This document shows, piece by piece, positions 48,194-56,842 of a stretch of 64,000 nt of DNA. The notes under the pieces were generated by a model. That model saw nothing but the letters and a program-made list of their open reading frames with translations, made no database searches and was not told where the DNA came from. The position numbers and the translations under genes were made by a program. The stretch is from NCBI RefSeq assembly GCF_001310275.1, contig NZ_LGYZ01000051.1, positions 1-64,000 of the forward strand, given 5' to 3'. This stretch comes from Nocardia arizonensis. Lineage in GTDB: Bacteria > Actinomycetota > Actinomycetes > Mycobacteriales > Mycobacteriaceae. Each line of letters starts with the position of its first letter. The first letter of the stretch is position 1.

Positions 48194-48648
48194 GCGCTCG
48201 CGTGAACATTGTGCCCGCTGGGCCGAGTTTGATGACCGATCCGATCGTGACGAACACGGCGGTCGACATACAACCATCAGCTGACCTCCAGAAGTGCCGG
48301 CCAGTCTGCTGATCCTCCAGCAGCGATGCTACTCCATCACCAGCGACCCCAAACCTCGGCTGTCCCGGTTCACGCATATCGATACAGTCGCGCCCGAAGC
48401 CAGCACGACACTTGGCAAAACCGCCAGATTTCGCCCCCTGCACAGCATGTTTCCATGTGCGGTAGTCCCCTCTCGCGCACAGATCCCCGTCATTCGTGAC
48501 GGATATCCGTGCAGTGTGCGCGAGGGCCCTTTATCCCAGGAGCCTGAGCTGTGATTTCACCTTCTGACCTGCGCCTTTCGGTGGCGCGGACGCCATTTTC
48601 CGTCATTTGTGCCGTCTCCCGGATGTTTGCTGACGGAAGCGATCGGCG
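48194..48648. other. 455-bp gap in the mobile region
   Basis: No convincing gene. It contains a small perfect hairpin (CCGTCA-TTCG-TGACGG, 48487-48502). It separates the leftward xis/int genes from the rightward AbrB-like operon and should hold both promoters. Confidence 0.5.
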
Positions 48649-49083
48649 GTGATCGCGCCGGTCATCCCGCCGCAGTCGGGGTTGCAGGAACGTGTTTCAG
48701 GACCGCAGGTCACGAACCGCGTGGTCCGTCCCCGAAACGGGCATATCCAATACGGGCTGTGCACCGTCGGGTCCGGCGGTCGGATCGTGGACCGGACAGT
48801 GTTCACCGCGCTCGGATGGCAGCCGGGGATCCGGCTCGAGTTGACATGTCTCGATGCCGGTGCTTTGCTGGCGCGCCCCGTACCCCACGCGAACGTCACG
48901 TTCGCCGAGGGCGGTTATTTTCGCGTCCCCTACCGTCTGCGCCGCCGAATTCGGCTCGACATCGGCGACCGCGCCCTGTTGATCGCGCACCGCACCGCTC
49001 ATCAGCTGCTGATCCACCCACCCGCGGCGATCGATGAACTGTGCGCGGCGAGCCTCGCGCTGGTGAGCGAGGCGAACCGATGA
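48649..49083 (+). CDS. AbrB/MazE-like swapped-hairpin protein
   Basis: A 144-residue protein whose C-terminal part resembles AbrB/SpoVT-type DNA-binding domains: GGRIVDRTVFTALGWQPGIR, then FRVPYRLRRRIRLDIGDRAL and LIAHRTAHQLLIHPPAAIDE. The resemblance is by pattern only. Its stop overlaps the start of the following recombinase (ATGA), so it may regulate or accompany that enzyme. The GTG at 48649 is the assumed start. Confidence 0.55.
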   Translation: MIAPVIPPQSGLQERVSGPQVTNRVVRPRNGHIQYGLCTVGSGGRIVDRTVFTALGWQPGIRLELTCLDAGALLARPVPHANVTFAEGGYFRVPYRLRRRIRLDIGDRALLIAHRTAHQLLIHPPAAIDELCAASLALVSEANR

Positions 49084-50159
49084 CGACCTCCACTCCCTCC
49101 CTCGTTCCGGCCGAAACCCTCGCCGCCGCACGATTGCTGTTGACCCAGATGGGTATCGCCCCAGCCGATCTCGTTGATCCCGGCGCCACGGTGCCGACCT
49201 TCGCCGAGGTCATCCCGAAGCTGCGAGCCCGGCTCTCGCCCGGCACCCTGCGTACCTACGAGACCCACTTCACCCACCTGCTCACCCACTGCGCCGAGAG
49301 GCGCCTGGACGAACCGGCGAAGGCCGAGTTCGAGGACATGGCCCGCCGCATCCAAACCGAAGCCCGCACCAACCGGGCCTCACGCGGCGGCACCGGCGCC
49401 GCCGAGAATTTCGTCAGCGCCCTGCGGTGCGTGTACCGGTTCGCCGAGGACTCCGGCTGGATCCGACCGGTCGACAACCCCGCCCGCGGCATCGCTCGAC
49501 CGACACGACGCCCATCGAATCGGTACGCGATCGCATCAGATCAGCTGACCGAGATCTGGACCGTCGCCGCGACCACCGGCGACGACCCCGACCTCGACGC
49601 GCTGGTGCTGCGCCTGTTCATCGAGACCGCCTGCCGCCGCAGCGGTTCCCTTGCCCTACGCCCGCACGACCTCGACCCCGACCAATGCCTGATCTATCTA
49701 CGGGAGAAGGACGGCAGCGATCGGTGGCAACCGGTCTCACCAACACTCATGCGGGGCCTACACGAACACGCGGCCGAGCGCGGGAGTCCGCGCTCGGAAC
49801 AGTTGCTGCGCTACCGCGACGGCAGACCCATCACCTCGCGCCGATACGACCACATCTGGGCTCGTATCGGTGAGGAGTTGCCGTGGGTCGCCACCCAGGG
49901 CGTCAGTATGCACTGGCTGCGTCACACGACCCTGACCTGGGTGGAACGCACCTTCAGTTACGCCGTCGCCCGCGCGTACGCCGGACACCGCGGCAAGAAC
50001 GCCGGCGTCACCGCCACCTACGTCAAAGCCCACCTGCACGAGATCGCCGCCGCGGTAGCCGTACTCACCGGCGAACCCCATCCACTGGCCCCCGCCTACC
50101 GCCACGACCGGACGGACCGTCCGCACGCACAGCCCGCGATCGAAGGAACCCGTTCATGA
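49080..50159 (+). CDS. Tyrosine recombinase (second integrase-like gene)
   Basis: A 359-residue recombinase. The core-binding domain (LRTYETHFTHLLTHCAERRL) precedes a catalytic domain with box I FIETACRRSGSLALRPHDL, the HxxR box MHWLRHTTLTWVER, and YAGHRGKNAGVTATYVKA containing the final His and Tyr. All key residues look present. The ATG at 49080 overlaps the AbrB-like stop and the gene's own stop overlaps the DUF2637 start, so three genes form one coupled unit. Its target site is not evident. Confidence 0.85.
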   Translation: MTTSTPSLVPAETLAAARLLLTQMGIAPADLVDPGATVPTFAEVIPKLRARLSPGTLRTYETHFTHLLTHCAERRLDEPAKAEFEDMARRIQTEARTNRASRGGTGAAENFVSALRCVYRFAEDSGWIRPVDNPARGIARPTRRPSNRYAIASDQLTEIWTVAATTGDDPDLDALVLRLFIETACRRSGSLALRPHDLDPDQCLIYLREKDGSDRWQPVSPTLMRGLHEHAAERGSPRSEQLLRYRDGRPITSRRYDHIWARIGEELPWVATQGVSMHWLRHTTLTWVERTFSYAVARAYAGHRGKNAGVTATYVKAHLHEIAAAVAVLTGEPHPLAPAYRHDRTDRPHAQPAIEGTRS

Positions 50160-51019
50160 CCGACTTCGCTCTCACCTCATCCACCGGCACCGTGCACACG
50201 GCCCAGCCCGAGGCCGACGCACCGAAATCGCGTGCGCACAGCTTCTTCTGGATTGTGCTCGCCGCAGCTGCCACGGTCAGTATCACCGGCAACGCCACCC
50301 AGGCCCTTCTACATGACACCGCGCTGCCGGTCGTTGCCGCCGCGGTCGCGGTCATTCCGCCGTTGGCGCTGCTGGCCGCAGTGCACGGGGTGACGGTGCT
50401 CGCGCGTGCGCACACCGCGACCCGCGCCACACGGTGGGTCGCCACCGCGATGACGGCTCTCATTGCCACAGGCGCTTTCTGGCTGTCGTTCACCGCGCTC
50501 CGCTCACTGGCAATCACCGCCGGTGTGCCTCGGACAGAAGCGTGGCTGTGGCCGGTAATCATCGAAGGATCCATGGCGCAATCCACCGTCGCCCTGCTCG
50601 CGTTCGCCCACTCCGCTCACGGCGTGGAGCGTGCACACGTCACCAATCTCGCGCAGCCGATCCCCGAGCCAGTACCAGACCGCATGGAGCCCACCCGAGA
50701 ACCACCTGCGATGCTCGAGTCCGCGCCCGCCCCCTCGCTCGCATCGAGATCCACAGATCGAGAGTTTGCTCAACTCGCACTGCGACTGTGCGCACGGGAT
50801 CCGGCTCGACGTCGAGACCCCGACCTCGTCGCCAAAGCGCTGGCTCACCATCACCTCGACGGCTGGAATCCCACCCGCATCGCGAACGAACTGAACAAGA
50901 GCCGCTCCACCATCAGCCGAATACTCAGCGAAGCCGCAGCTTTCAGTGACCACAAACCTTCTCGGCCGCATAGGACTCCGACGGCTGAAGGCGACCTCGA
51001 GCTGCGAAATGGACAGTGA
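50156..51019 (+). CDS. DUF2637 membrane protein with C-terminal helix-turn-helix
   Basis: A 287-residue protein. Four hydrophobic helices near residues 25-50, 55-75, 90-115 and 130-155 match DUF2637, a family typical of actinomycete mobile elements and plasmids. The last 70 residues contain a helix-turn-helix (WNPTRIANELNKSRSTISRI). The combination suggests a membrane-tethered DNA-binding protein, perhaps for conjugation or plasmid-like maintenance. The role is inferred from context. Confidence 0.75.
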   Translation: MTDFALTSSTGTVHTAQPEADAPKSRAHSFFWIVLAAAATVSITGNATQALLHDTALPVVAAAVAVIPPLALLAAVHGVTVLARAHTATRATRWVATAMTALIATGAFWLSFTALRSLAITAGVPRTEAWLWPVIIEGSMAQSTVALLAFAHSAHGVERAHVTNLAQPIPEPVPDRMEPTREPPAMLESAPAPSLASRSTDREFAQLALRLCARDPARRRDPDLVAKALAHHHLDGWNPTRIANELNKSRSTISRILSEAAAFSDHKPSRPHRTPTAEGDLELRNGQ

Positions 51020-51255
51020 CTGCGTGAGCTCAGATGTCTCCGCCTGCGGCTTGGCAGGCGGTCGAGCCAGCACACCGAGGGACTGACCGACCGGTCAAGC
51101 GAGTTGGATTTCGAACCTGAGATTGGTACAGATTGACGGTCGCTTCGGGCCGAGACGCACGCTCGCCCGAAGCGCCTCCAACCCAGACTTCTCGGAATCC
51201 CAGGGAGTAGTCGGGCTCCAGCTTTGCCGCATCCGGATCGTAAGGAGTTCCAGCG

Positions 51256-51906
51256 TTGAACGAATCGCCCGACGACGTCCTCGCTCAGATGGTCGGCGAA
51301 TGCCGGAAATCCGGTTGGGCTTCCGCGGTGATGCCACTCCATTATGTCAAGATTTTCGCGCGGGAGCACGGTTGGGAGCCGGTAGCGACAAGACGCGGTG
51401 ACTCCCCGGTATCCCGACTCAAACCCACCGAGACCAACGCAGCAAATCCCCGGTCGATCAGCGCCGTGACCGGCTTGGACGAGCAACTGCTACATGTCGA
51501 TGGTTCCCACCTTCACGCGGTTCCCGACCTCGTGGTCATGCACACGTCCGCCCCCAGTTCCACACCGACACGAATATGGAAACCGGGATTCAACGTAAGA
51601 CACTCGAACGCGGTGCGGCACGGGGTCTTCTTCGTGGGAAGCGGACGGCAGACGTTCCTGGCGACCGCCGTCGATGACCGCGGACTGCGGTTCGATCCCT
51701 ACTGCATGATTCCAGGTGACAAGAGGGCGCGGGACGCCTGGACGGCGCTGACAACCTACGGTGATATCCACGAACACCGATGGGATGTTCCGAACTCGCT
51801 GTTGTTCGTGGACAACCGCGCCGTTCTCCACGGGCGTGCGAAGGCATCCGCGGACCAGGATCGCGAACTCACCCGAGTCGCCTACCAGACGGGGACTTTC
51901 AAGTGA
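51256..51906 (+). CDS. TauD/CAS-like Fe(II)/2-oxoglutarate oxygenase
   Basis: A 216-residue protein with the facial triad of 2-oxoglutarate oxygenases: HxD as LLHVDGSHL (His80, Asp82) and the distal histidine in FVDNRAVLHGRAKA (His192). It is shorter than most TauD enzymes (about 280 residues). It starts with TTG after AAGGAG. Its stop overlaps the next gene as GTGA, so it is translated with a HEPN protein. In this setting it could modify a nucleic acid, nucleotide or protein; no substrate can be read from sequence. Confidence 0.72.
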   Translation: MNESPDDVLAQMVGECRKSGWASAVMPLHYVKIFAREHGWEPVATRRGDSPVSRLKPTETNAANPRSISAVTGLDEQLLHVDGSHLHAVPDLVVMHTSAPSSTPTRIWKPGFNVRHSNAVRHGVFFVGSGRQTFLATAVDDRGLRFDPYCMIPGDKRARDAWTALTTYGDIHEHRWDVPNSLLFVDNRAVLHGRAKASADQDRELTRVAYQTGTFK

Positions 51907-52838
51907 CGACACCATATGGGTACGACGAGTTCTGGGTGAAGGCGAAGCTGTTCATGAATCGGGCAATGGACCCGTCCGACGACAGAACCGAGGACGAAAA
52001 GCAACTGTGGGCTGCGTTGGCTCTCGAACTTCTCGCGAAGGCGGCGTTGTGCAAGGTGTCGCCGACTTTGGTGGCCGAGCCGACAGAGGACGGAGCACAC
52101 GTCCTGACGGCCGCGGGTTTGATCGAAGGCGAGACCCACTTCACAACCGCACGCGCATCAACGATTTTCAAGCGGTGCGAACGCGCGTTCCGGCCGTTCA
52201 GTGCATCAGAAGCATCCAAGATCTCCAATGGGCGCAACGAGTACCTTCATGGCGCCGCGCTCGGCATCACCAGGATTCCCGCACATGCTTGGTGGCCGCA
52301 GTTCTGGGCGCAGATAGATATCCTCCTCGCGGCGCAAGGCACCGATACTTCGATGCTTGTCGGCACAGACCGGACCGACGAGGTCGAACGGCACCTCGCC
52401 CAGAACAAGCAGAACATTCAAAACCAGGTGATGGCACGTATATCCGCTGCCAAGCAGTCTCTCTTGCGTTTTCGCGAGGGCAGGATGACCGGACCCGAGC
52501 AGGCCAAGTGGACGACGGCCTCACAATGGATGCCGATCATGGCATACCGAACCGCCACGACCTGCCCAGCATGCGACAACACCGGCTGGCTGGAGGGAGA
52601 CGAAGTCATCGATCGGAGGGTCGACGAGTACGGTGCCGACGAGCGGGATCACTTCGTCGGGACCATCGCCGAGGTCGATGTCGCGCCAGACTATTTCAGT
52701 TGCCCGACATGCCATCTCGTGCTCGAGAGAGCAGAATTGATCGCCGCCACCGACCTGACAGATGACGCGTTCACCGTCGAGGTAGACCCGGAAGATCTCG
52801 ATGACTGGCCGGACGAAGCAGAATACGGCAACGACTGA
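51903..52838 (+). CDS. HEPN-domain protein with C-terminal zinc ribbon
   Basis: A 311-residue protein. The helical N-terminal domain carries RNEYLH (Arg111 to His116), fitting the Rx4-6H motif of HEPN RNases, with Asn next to the arginine as usual. The C-terminal part has a zinc ribbon, CPAC (Cys221/224) and CPTC (Cys267/270), and an acidic tail. HEPN proteins with this motif are commonly toxins or abortive-infection RNases. It is coupled to the oxygenase gene and 87 bases before the nuclease gene. RNase activity is inferred. Confidence 0.65.
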   Translation: MTTPYGYDEFWVKAKLFMNRAMDPSDDRTEDEKQLWAALALELLAKAALCKVSPTLVAEPTEDGAHVLTAAGLIEGETHFTTARASTIFKRCERAFRPFSASEASKISNGRNEYLHGAALGITRIPAHAWWPQFWAQIDILLAAQGTDTSMLVGTDRTDEVERHLAQNKQNIQNQVMARISAAKQSLLRFREGRMTGPEQAKWTTASQWMPIMAYRTATTCPACDNTGWLEGDEVIDRRVDEYGADERDHFVGTIAEVDVAPDYFSCPTCHLVLERAELIAATDLTDDAFTVEVDPEDLDDWPDEAEYGND

Positions 52839-52925
52839 GATTCTGGACCCAGCACGCTGCGGATACGGCATCTCCGTTGGTCGCTGCTTCCGGCATTCCG
52901 ATGAGAATGTTGAGCTGAAGGCCGG

Positions 52926-53957
52926 ATGAGGCAGGACAATGGTTTCATGACCGCGTGGCCGTCTCCTTTCGCCGAAGAACCGGAAACGGTCACCTCCAGG
53001 AAGCTGGTGGTGTCGACGCGGACCCTTCGCGCCGCGATCGATGACGCGTTGATGGGCGCGTACACCCGGGTCGACCTCGAGGTCGTCCTTGCAGATGAGC
53101 TGAAACTATCTTGGCCCCAGACCAACTCGCCTGGCGATGCCCCCACAAAGCGGGACCTGATCTGGTCCTACACCCCCGATTGGACCGTTCCTCAACTGGT
53201 TGGACTGGCGAGGCGGATCGTCGCCGAATGCGATGTGCCCGCACGCAGCGAGTTGCCGGACCTCATCGCCGAGTACGACAAACGAGGAGGTGTCACATCA
53301 CCCGCCAAGAACTTGATCTTCGCAGCGAACGGCCCCAAGCCGGAATTGGTTCTGCGCGACGCCGTCAACAACGACATCGAGATCACCAAAAACGCCGAAT
53401 ACTGCCTCGTGTTCGACGCACCCATCCCGGCGGGCGGCCTCACCTTCTCACAGATGATCCAATGGTGGCGCCAGCAGGCACGGTTCGGCGATGACATCGA
53501 TAACCGCACGGTAGGTCTATCTCTCCACAATCGCCTGCGCGCGAGCATGGGCGACAACGGTGCCGAACAGCTGATCTTCGACACCTACTGTCGCCGTTAC
53601 AAAACGCACGGCTTCGAAACTCCCGCGCTGATCCCGCAGGTCTATCTCCACTACGACCCGTACACGATCCGCGCCCGAGGCGAGGAGAACAAGCCACTCG
53701 CTCGACAACGAATGGACTTCATGATCTTCTTCAGCGACCGACAACGAGTCGTTATCGAACTCGACGGAAAACAGCACTATTCAGACAAGCACGGAGCCGC
53801 TGACCCAACTCTCTACGCACGGTTGATGGCCGAGGACCGCCGACTGCGGCTCGCGGGTTACGAAGTCTATCGATTCGGCGGTCAGGAACTCACCGAGCCC
53901 GATGCAGCGGGCAAGCTAGCTCGATTCTTCGACGAGTTACAACGCCGCATGCGATGA
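52926..53957 (+). CDS. AbiJ-like N-terminal domain fused to a PD-(D/E)XK (DUF559-like) nuclease
   Basis: A 343-residue protein with two parts. Residues 20-200 include VGLARRIVAECDVPARSELP and SPAKNLIFAANGPKPELVL, then DAVNNDIEITKNAEYCLVFD, a pattern found in AbiJ-type effector-associated domains. Residues 210-343 form a restriction-endonuclease-like core: RQRMDFMIFF (Asp264), VVIELDGKQHY (Glu278, Lys282) and YARLMAEDRRLRLAGYEVYR. A GAAGG ribosome site precedes the ATG. It is probably the effector of a defence module together with the two genes before it. Confidence 0.7.
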   Translation: MRQDNGFMTAWPSPFAEEPETVTSRKLVVSTRTLRAAIDDALMGAYTRVDLEVVLADELKLSWPQTNSPGDAPTKRDLIWSYTPDWTVPQLVGLARRIVAECDVPARSELPDLIAEYDKRGGVTSPAKNLIFAANGPKPELVLRDAVNNDIEITKNAEYCLVFDAPIPAGGLTFSQMIQWWRQQARFGDDIDNRTVGLSLHNRLRASMGDNGAEQLIFDTYCRRYKTHGFETPALIPQVYLHYDPYTIRARGEENKPLARQRMDFMIFFSDRQRVVIELDGKQHYSDKHGAADPTLYARLMAEDRRLRLAGYEVYRFGGQELTEPDAAGKLARFFDELQRRMR

Positions 53958-54656
53958 CAGGACCGAGCGACCTTCTCATCGAGTCGTAGCCGAAACGAAT
54001 CTCTCAACGGCGCAGCGCCGCACCACCACGCTGTGTCGCAATGATGGTCATCGTGGTCCTCTCGCACCGCGTCGGTCAGCGCTTCCAGATCGCCGCTCAG
54101 CAGCTTGTTCCATTCTGACAGCAGCCACCGCGAAGGTTGACCACGATTGCGAGGGAACGCGAACTGCGCGATGATGTATCCTGAAGGGCCGCAGGGTATC
54201 CGAGGGACGCAGAGGACTGGAACCTTTGCCCTGTTCCCTCTGTTTTCCCTGGTCAAAGAGTCAGTCTCAGCAGCTCACTCGCTGTTTCATGACTCTTCGT
54301 GCCCTTTCATGACCCAAACTAGCCGTTTTGTGGTGACCGCGTCAACGCGCAGGTCACCACCGCGCGGTGACCGCAGGTGGTGACCGCGTCACCAGCCCTC
54401 GGCGGCACCTCGTAGACACCCGGTTCTGGGATCATCTCGACTCCTTCCGGACAGCCCACCGGCGCATGAAAACGTTCCCATCGGTGTGATCTGACACACA
54501 TTTCACGCACTGGAGACTCTACCTCATTTGGGTTCTCGCGGTCGTTATCTGCGCGAGATTCGCGCCTGACACTCACCTCTGTTTACCAGCGATTTGCCCA
54601 CTTGCGCCCCAGGCGAGCGGAACGCGCCGGGCCTCCTGCGTGAAAGGAAACAGACC
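53958..54656. other. 699-bp gap with iteron-like repeats
   Basis: No convincing gene. A leftward frame (53882-54256) contains PSRWLLSEWNKLLSGDLEAL and might be a gene remnant, but it overlaps the nuclease gene tail-to-tail. The right half is AT-richer and carries repeats of GGTGACCGCG type (see 54331-54391). Two TTTCATGAC copies occur around 54288-54315. Confidence 0.5.
54331..54391. repeat. Clustered direct and inverted GGTGACCGCG repeats
   Basis: TGGTGACCGCGTCA occurs exactly at 54331-54344 and 54378-54391. Between them are GCGGTGACCGC (54364-54374) and an inverted GGTCACC. The cluster resembles an iteron or operator array. It could be an origin, a parS-like site or a binding region for an element-encoded regulator. 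Confidence 0.6.
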
Positions 54657-55313
54657 ATGCGTTACGCAGATTCGGATCATCGACACATCCGCGCTGGCGG
54701 TGTTCAATACGATTTGCCAGAGGTTTCATCGCAGGCATCCCCGCGCCGCCGTCAAGTCGACGTGGTTGCCCGATCGGGAGATCCGCGGATGGATATCGAC
54801 ATCACCTGCCCGAGCTGCGGGCAGTTCGACTGGGTCCAGAGTGTGCCCGCGTTGTGCTCGGACGGGACCACGGTCTCATACGGCAGCGGATCGTATTCCG
54901 GGTTCGGTATCTCGAGCGGCGGGCTCGTGCCCGTGTTCGGCACCATGACCGTCGATCGCAGCCACACCACCGCTCTGGCCAGCAGCTTCGCCCGGGAACC
55001 CGCCTGGAAACCGACGCGGCGACTGACCCGTTGGGGCTGTCTGTTGCTGATTCCCGCGTTCTTCATGGCCCTCGTCCTGACCCTGGGCATCCTCTACAGC
55101 ATGGAACCAGGAGTAGACCAGATAGACACGGCATTGGCCGGGGTGTTGATGGTCGGGTTCACCGCGTCCCCGGGTCTGTTGTGCCTGGCTGTTGTGTGGG
55201 CGCGGCGGCGGCACAACAACCGGATTCTGCGTGGGCGCCCGGCTGCGCACGGGTTGTGGCGGGCCGGGTTCTACTGCCATCGGTTCCCTATTAACTCTGT
55301 GTGTTGCAGCTGA
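54657..55313 (+). CDS. Membrane protein with N-terminal zinc-ribbon half, 3' end probably replaced by insertion
   Basis: A 218-residue protein starting MRYADSDHRHIRAGG after an AAAGGAA site. DIDITCPSCGQFDWVQSVPA is a CxxC zinc-binding half; two membrane helices follow (LLLIPAFFMALVLTLGILYS and VLMVGFTASPGLLCLAVVWA). The C-terminus reads GLWRAGFYCHR then FPINSVCCS. The second half of a zinc ribbon would be expected after FYCHR, and the sequence from about 55283 belongs to the adjacent recombinase element. The last nine codons are probably foreign. Confidence 0.6.
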   Translation: MRYADSDHRHIRAGGVQYDLPEVSSQASPRRRQVDVVARSGDPRMDIDITCPSCGQFDWVQSVPALCSDGTTVSYGSGSYSGFGISSGGLVPVFGTMTVDRSHTTALASSFAREPAWKPTRRLTRWGCLLLIPAFFMALVLTLGILYSMEPGVDQIDTALAGVLMVGFTASPGLLCLAVVWARRRHNNRILRGRPAAHGLWRAGFYCHRFPINSVCCS

Positions 55314-55337
55314 TCATGTTGCAGTACATGGAGGAGG

Positions 55338-56842
55338 GTGATGTCCAGGTTGTGGACGGTGCATTGGGTGTCTGCGGAGCTGGTTGCTCCGCCGGGTCGG
55401 CATCCGCTGCTGGATGAGTGGCGGGATCTGGTCGAGCGGGAGGAGTCCTTCGGGCTGGATCCGGGTGACCCGTTCATGGTGGATCCGGATTTCCGGGTGG
55501 ATGCGCGGTTGACGCGTTACTTCGGCCGGTCGTCGTTTGCGAACCTTCGCAAGGCGACGAAGCGCTCATACACCACGGATTATCGAGTGTTTTTCAATTT
55601 CTTGTGGAGCCGCGGGAAGTACTGGGACACAGCCGATTACGATGATCTGCTCGACTTCGAGGATTGGCGGCGGCGGTCGCCGCGGAACATGCGGCGGATC
55701 AGCGGCTCGAAGTGGAACCGGGAGTTGGCGGCGTTGAGCCGGCTCTATCGGTGGGCGACCAAGCAGGGGTATGTGGCCCAGAGCCCGGTCGGGGTCAAGA
55801 CGATCCGCAACCGTCACGGGGACCTGGTGGAGGTGGCCGAGGCGCGGGCGAAGGACGTCCGGTCCTCGAATGTGAAGTGGTTGACGCCCAGGGCGTTTCG
55901 GTTGTGGCGCGATGTCGGGCTGCGTGGTTACACCCCGGAAGGCCGCATGGACCCGTCCTGGCGCGGCCGTCACGACGACCGCAACGCCGCGTTCGCCGAC
56001 CTGCTGTTGAGCAGCGGGTGCGGCTCGGGGAGGGCGGGTCGCTGTTGACGATCGAGCTGGCTGCCTCGGCGAATACGCCGCAGCGGTATGTCGATGCCCG
56101 GTTGGCGGCGGCGGTGGCCAAGGGCAAGCGGGCCCGCACGTTCTACATCTCCGCGACCGTGCTGCGGGAGGTCGAGTCGTATTGCGCTACGACCCGCAGG
56201 GCGGCGATCCGGCGGGCGCAGGCCGTCGGCCGTTACGACGCGTTGGATGATGTCTGGCTGGTGGTGAAACAGTCCGGGTGGCAGCAGCGGGTGCTGCATT
56301 GGCGTGACCGGCACGGCCGGACCGGGGAACGGCGGATCGATGCGCTGGAGCCGGACGAGCGGCGGCGGTTGTTCGTCCAGGGTGATAGCGGGTTGGAGCC
56401 GCTGTGGTTGTGGCTCGCCGAGGACGGGACCCCGTTCGGCACCCATTCCTGGGAGGCGGTGTTCCGGGCAGCGTCGCGGCGTTGCGCGGTGATGCTGGCG
56501 GGGGTGGTGCCGGATCCGCCGTTCGCGACTCCGCACATGGCGCGGCATTCGTTCGCGCTCTACATGCTGGTGGCGTTGCACCGGGCGCTGGACAAGCGGC
56601 TGGATCTGACGCCCGAGGAACGCCGTGACTACATGCTGCTCTACATGTCCCCCTGGCGGATGGTCAAAGACCTCCTCGGGCACGCGAGCGAGCAGGTTAC
56701 CCGCGATATCTACCTGGCCCCGGTCTCGGACTTGGAGGTGCGGTCACTGTTGATCGAGGACGACGACCCGGATGTCGCCGAACTGCTGACGAAGCTGGCG
56801 GCGGCGTCGGACCGGATCCTCGATACCGAGGTGGCCGGCTGA
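55338..56842 (+). pseudogene. Recombinase A of the trio, frameshifted
   Basis: Two adjacent frames form one tyrosine recombinase. The first (to 56048) carries the core-binding domain (KRSYTTDYRVFFNFLWSRGK); the second continues with RLGEGGSLLTIELAASANTP, the HxxR-type box PHMARHSFALYML and LGHASEQVTRDIYLAP with the tyrosine. The break lies at about 56018/56019: restoring one base before TG would give SSG-(L/M)-RLGEGG, as expected for box I. The catalytic arginine (CGG 56021-56023) lies immediately after the shift. No slippery heptamer is seen, so it is probably a mutation. Confidence 0.8.

Noticed and set aside
48177..48443. An 88-codon leftward frame in the mobile-region gap
   Set aside because: No ribosome site, no domain and weak codon bias.
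51095..51337. An 80-codon leftward frame before the oxygenase gene
   Set aside because: It overlaps the supported start of the oxygenase gene and lacks any feature of its own.
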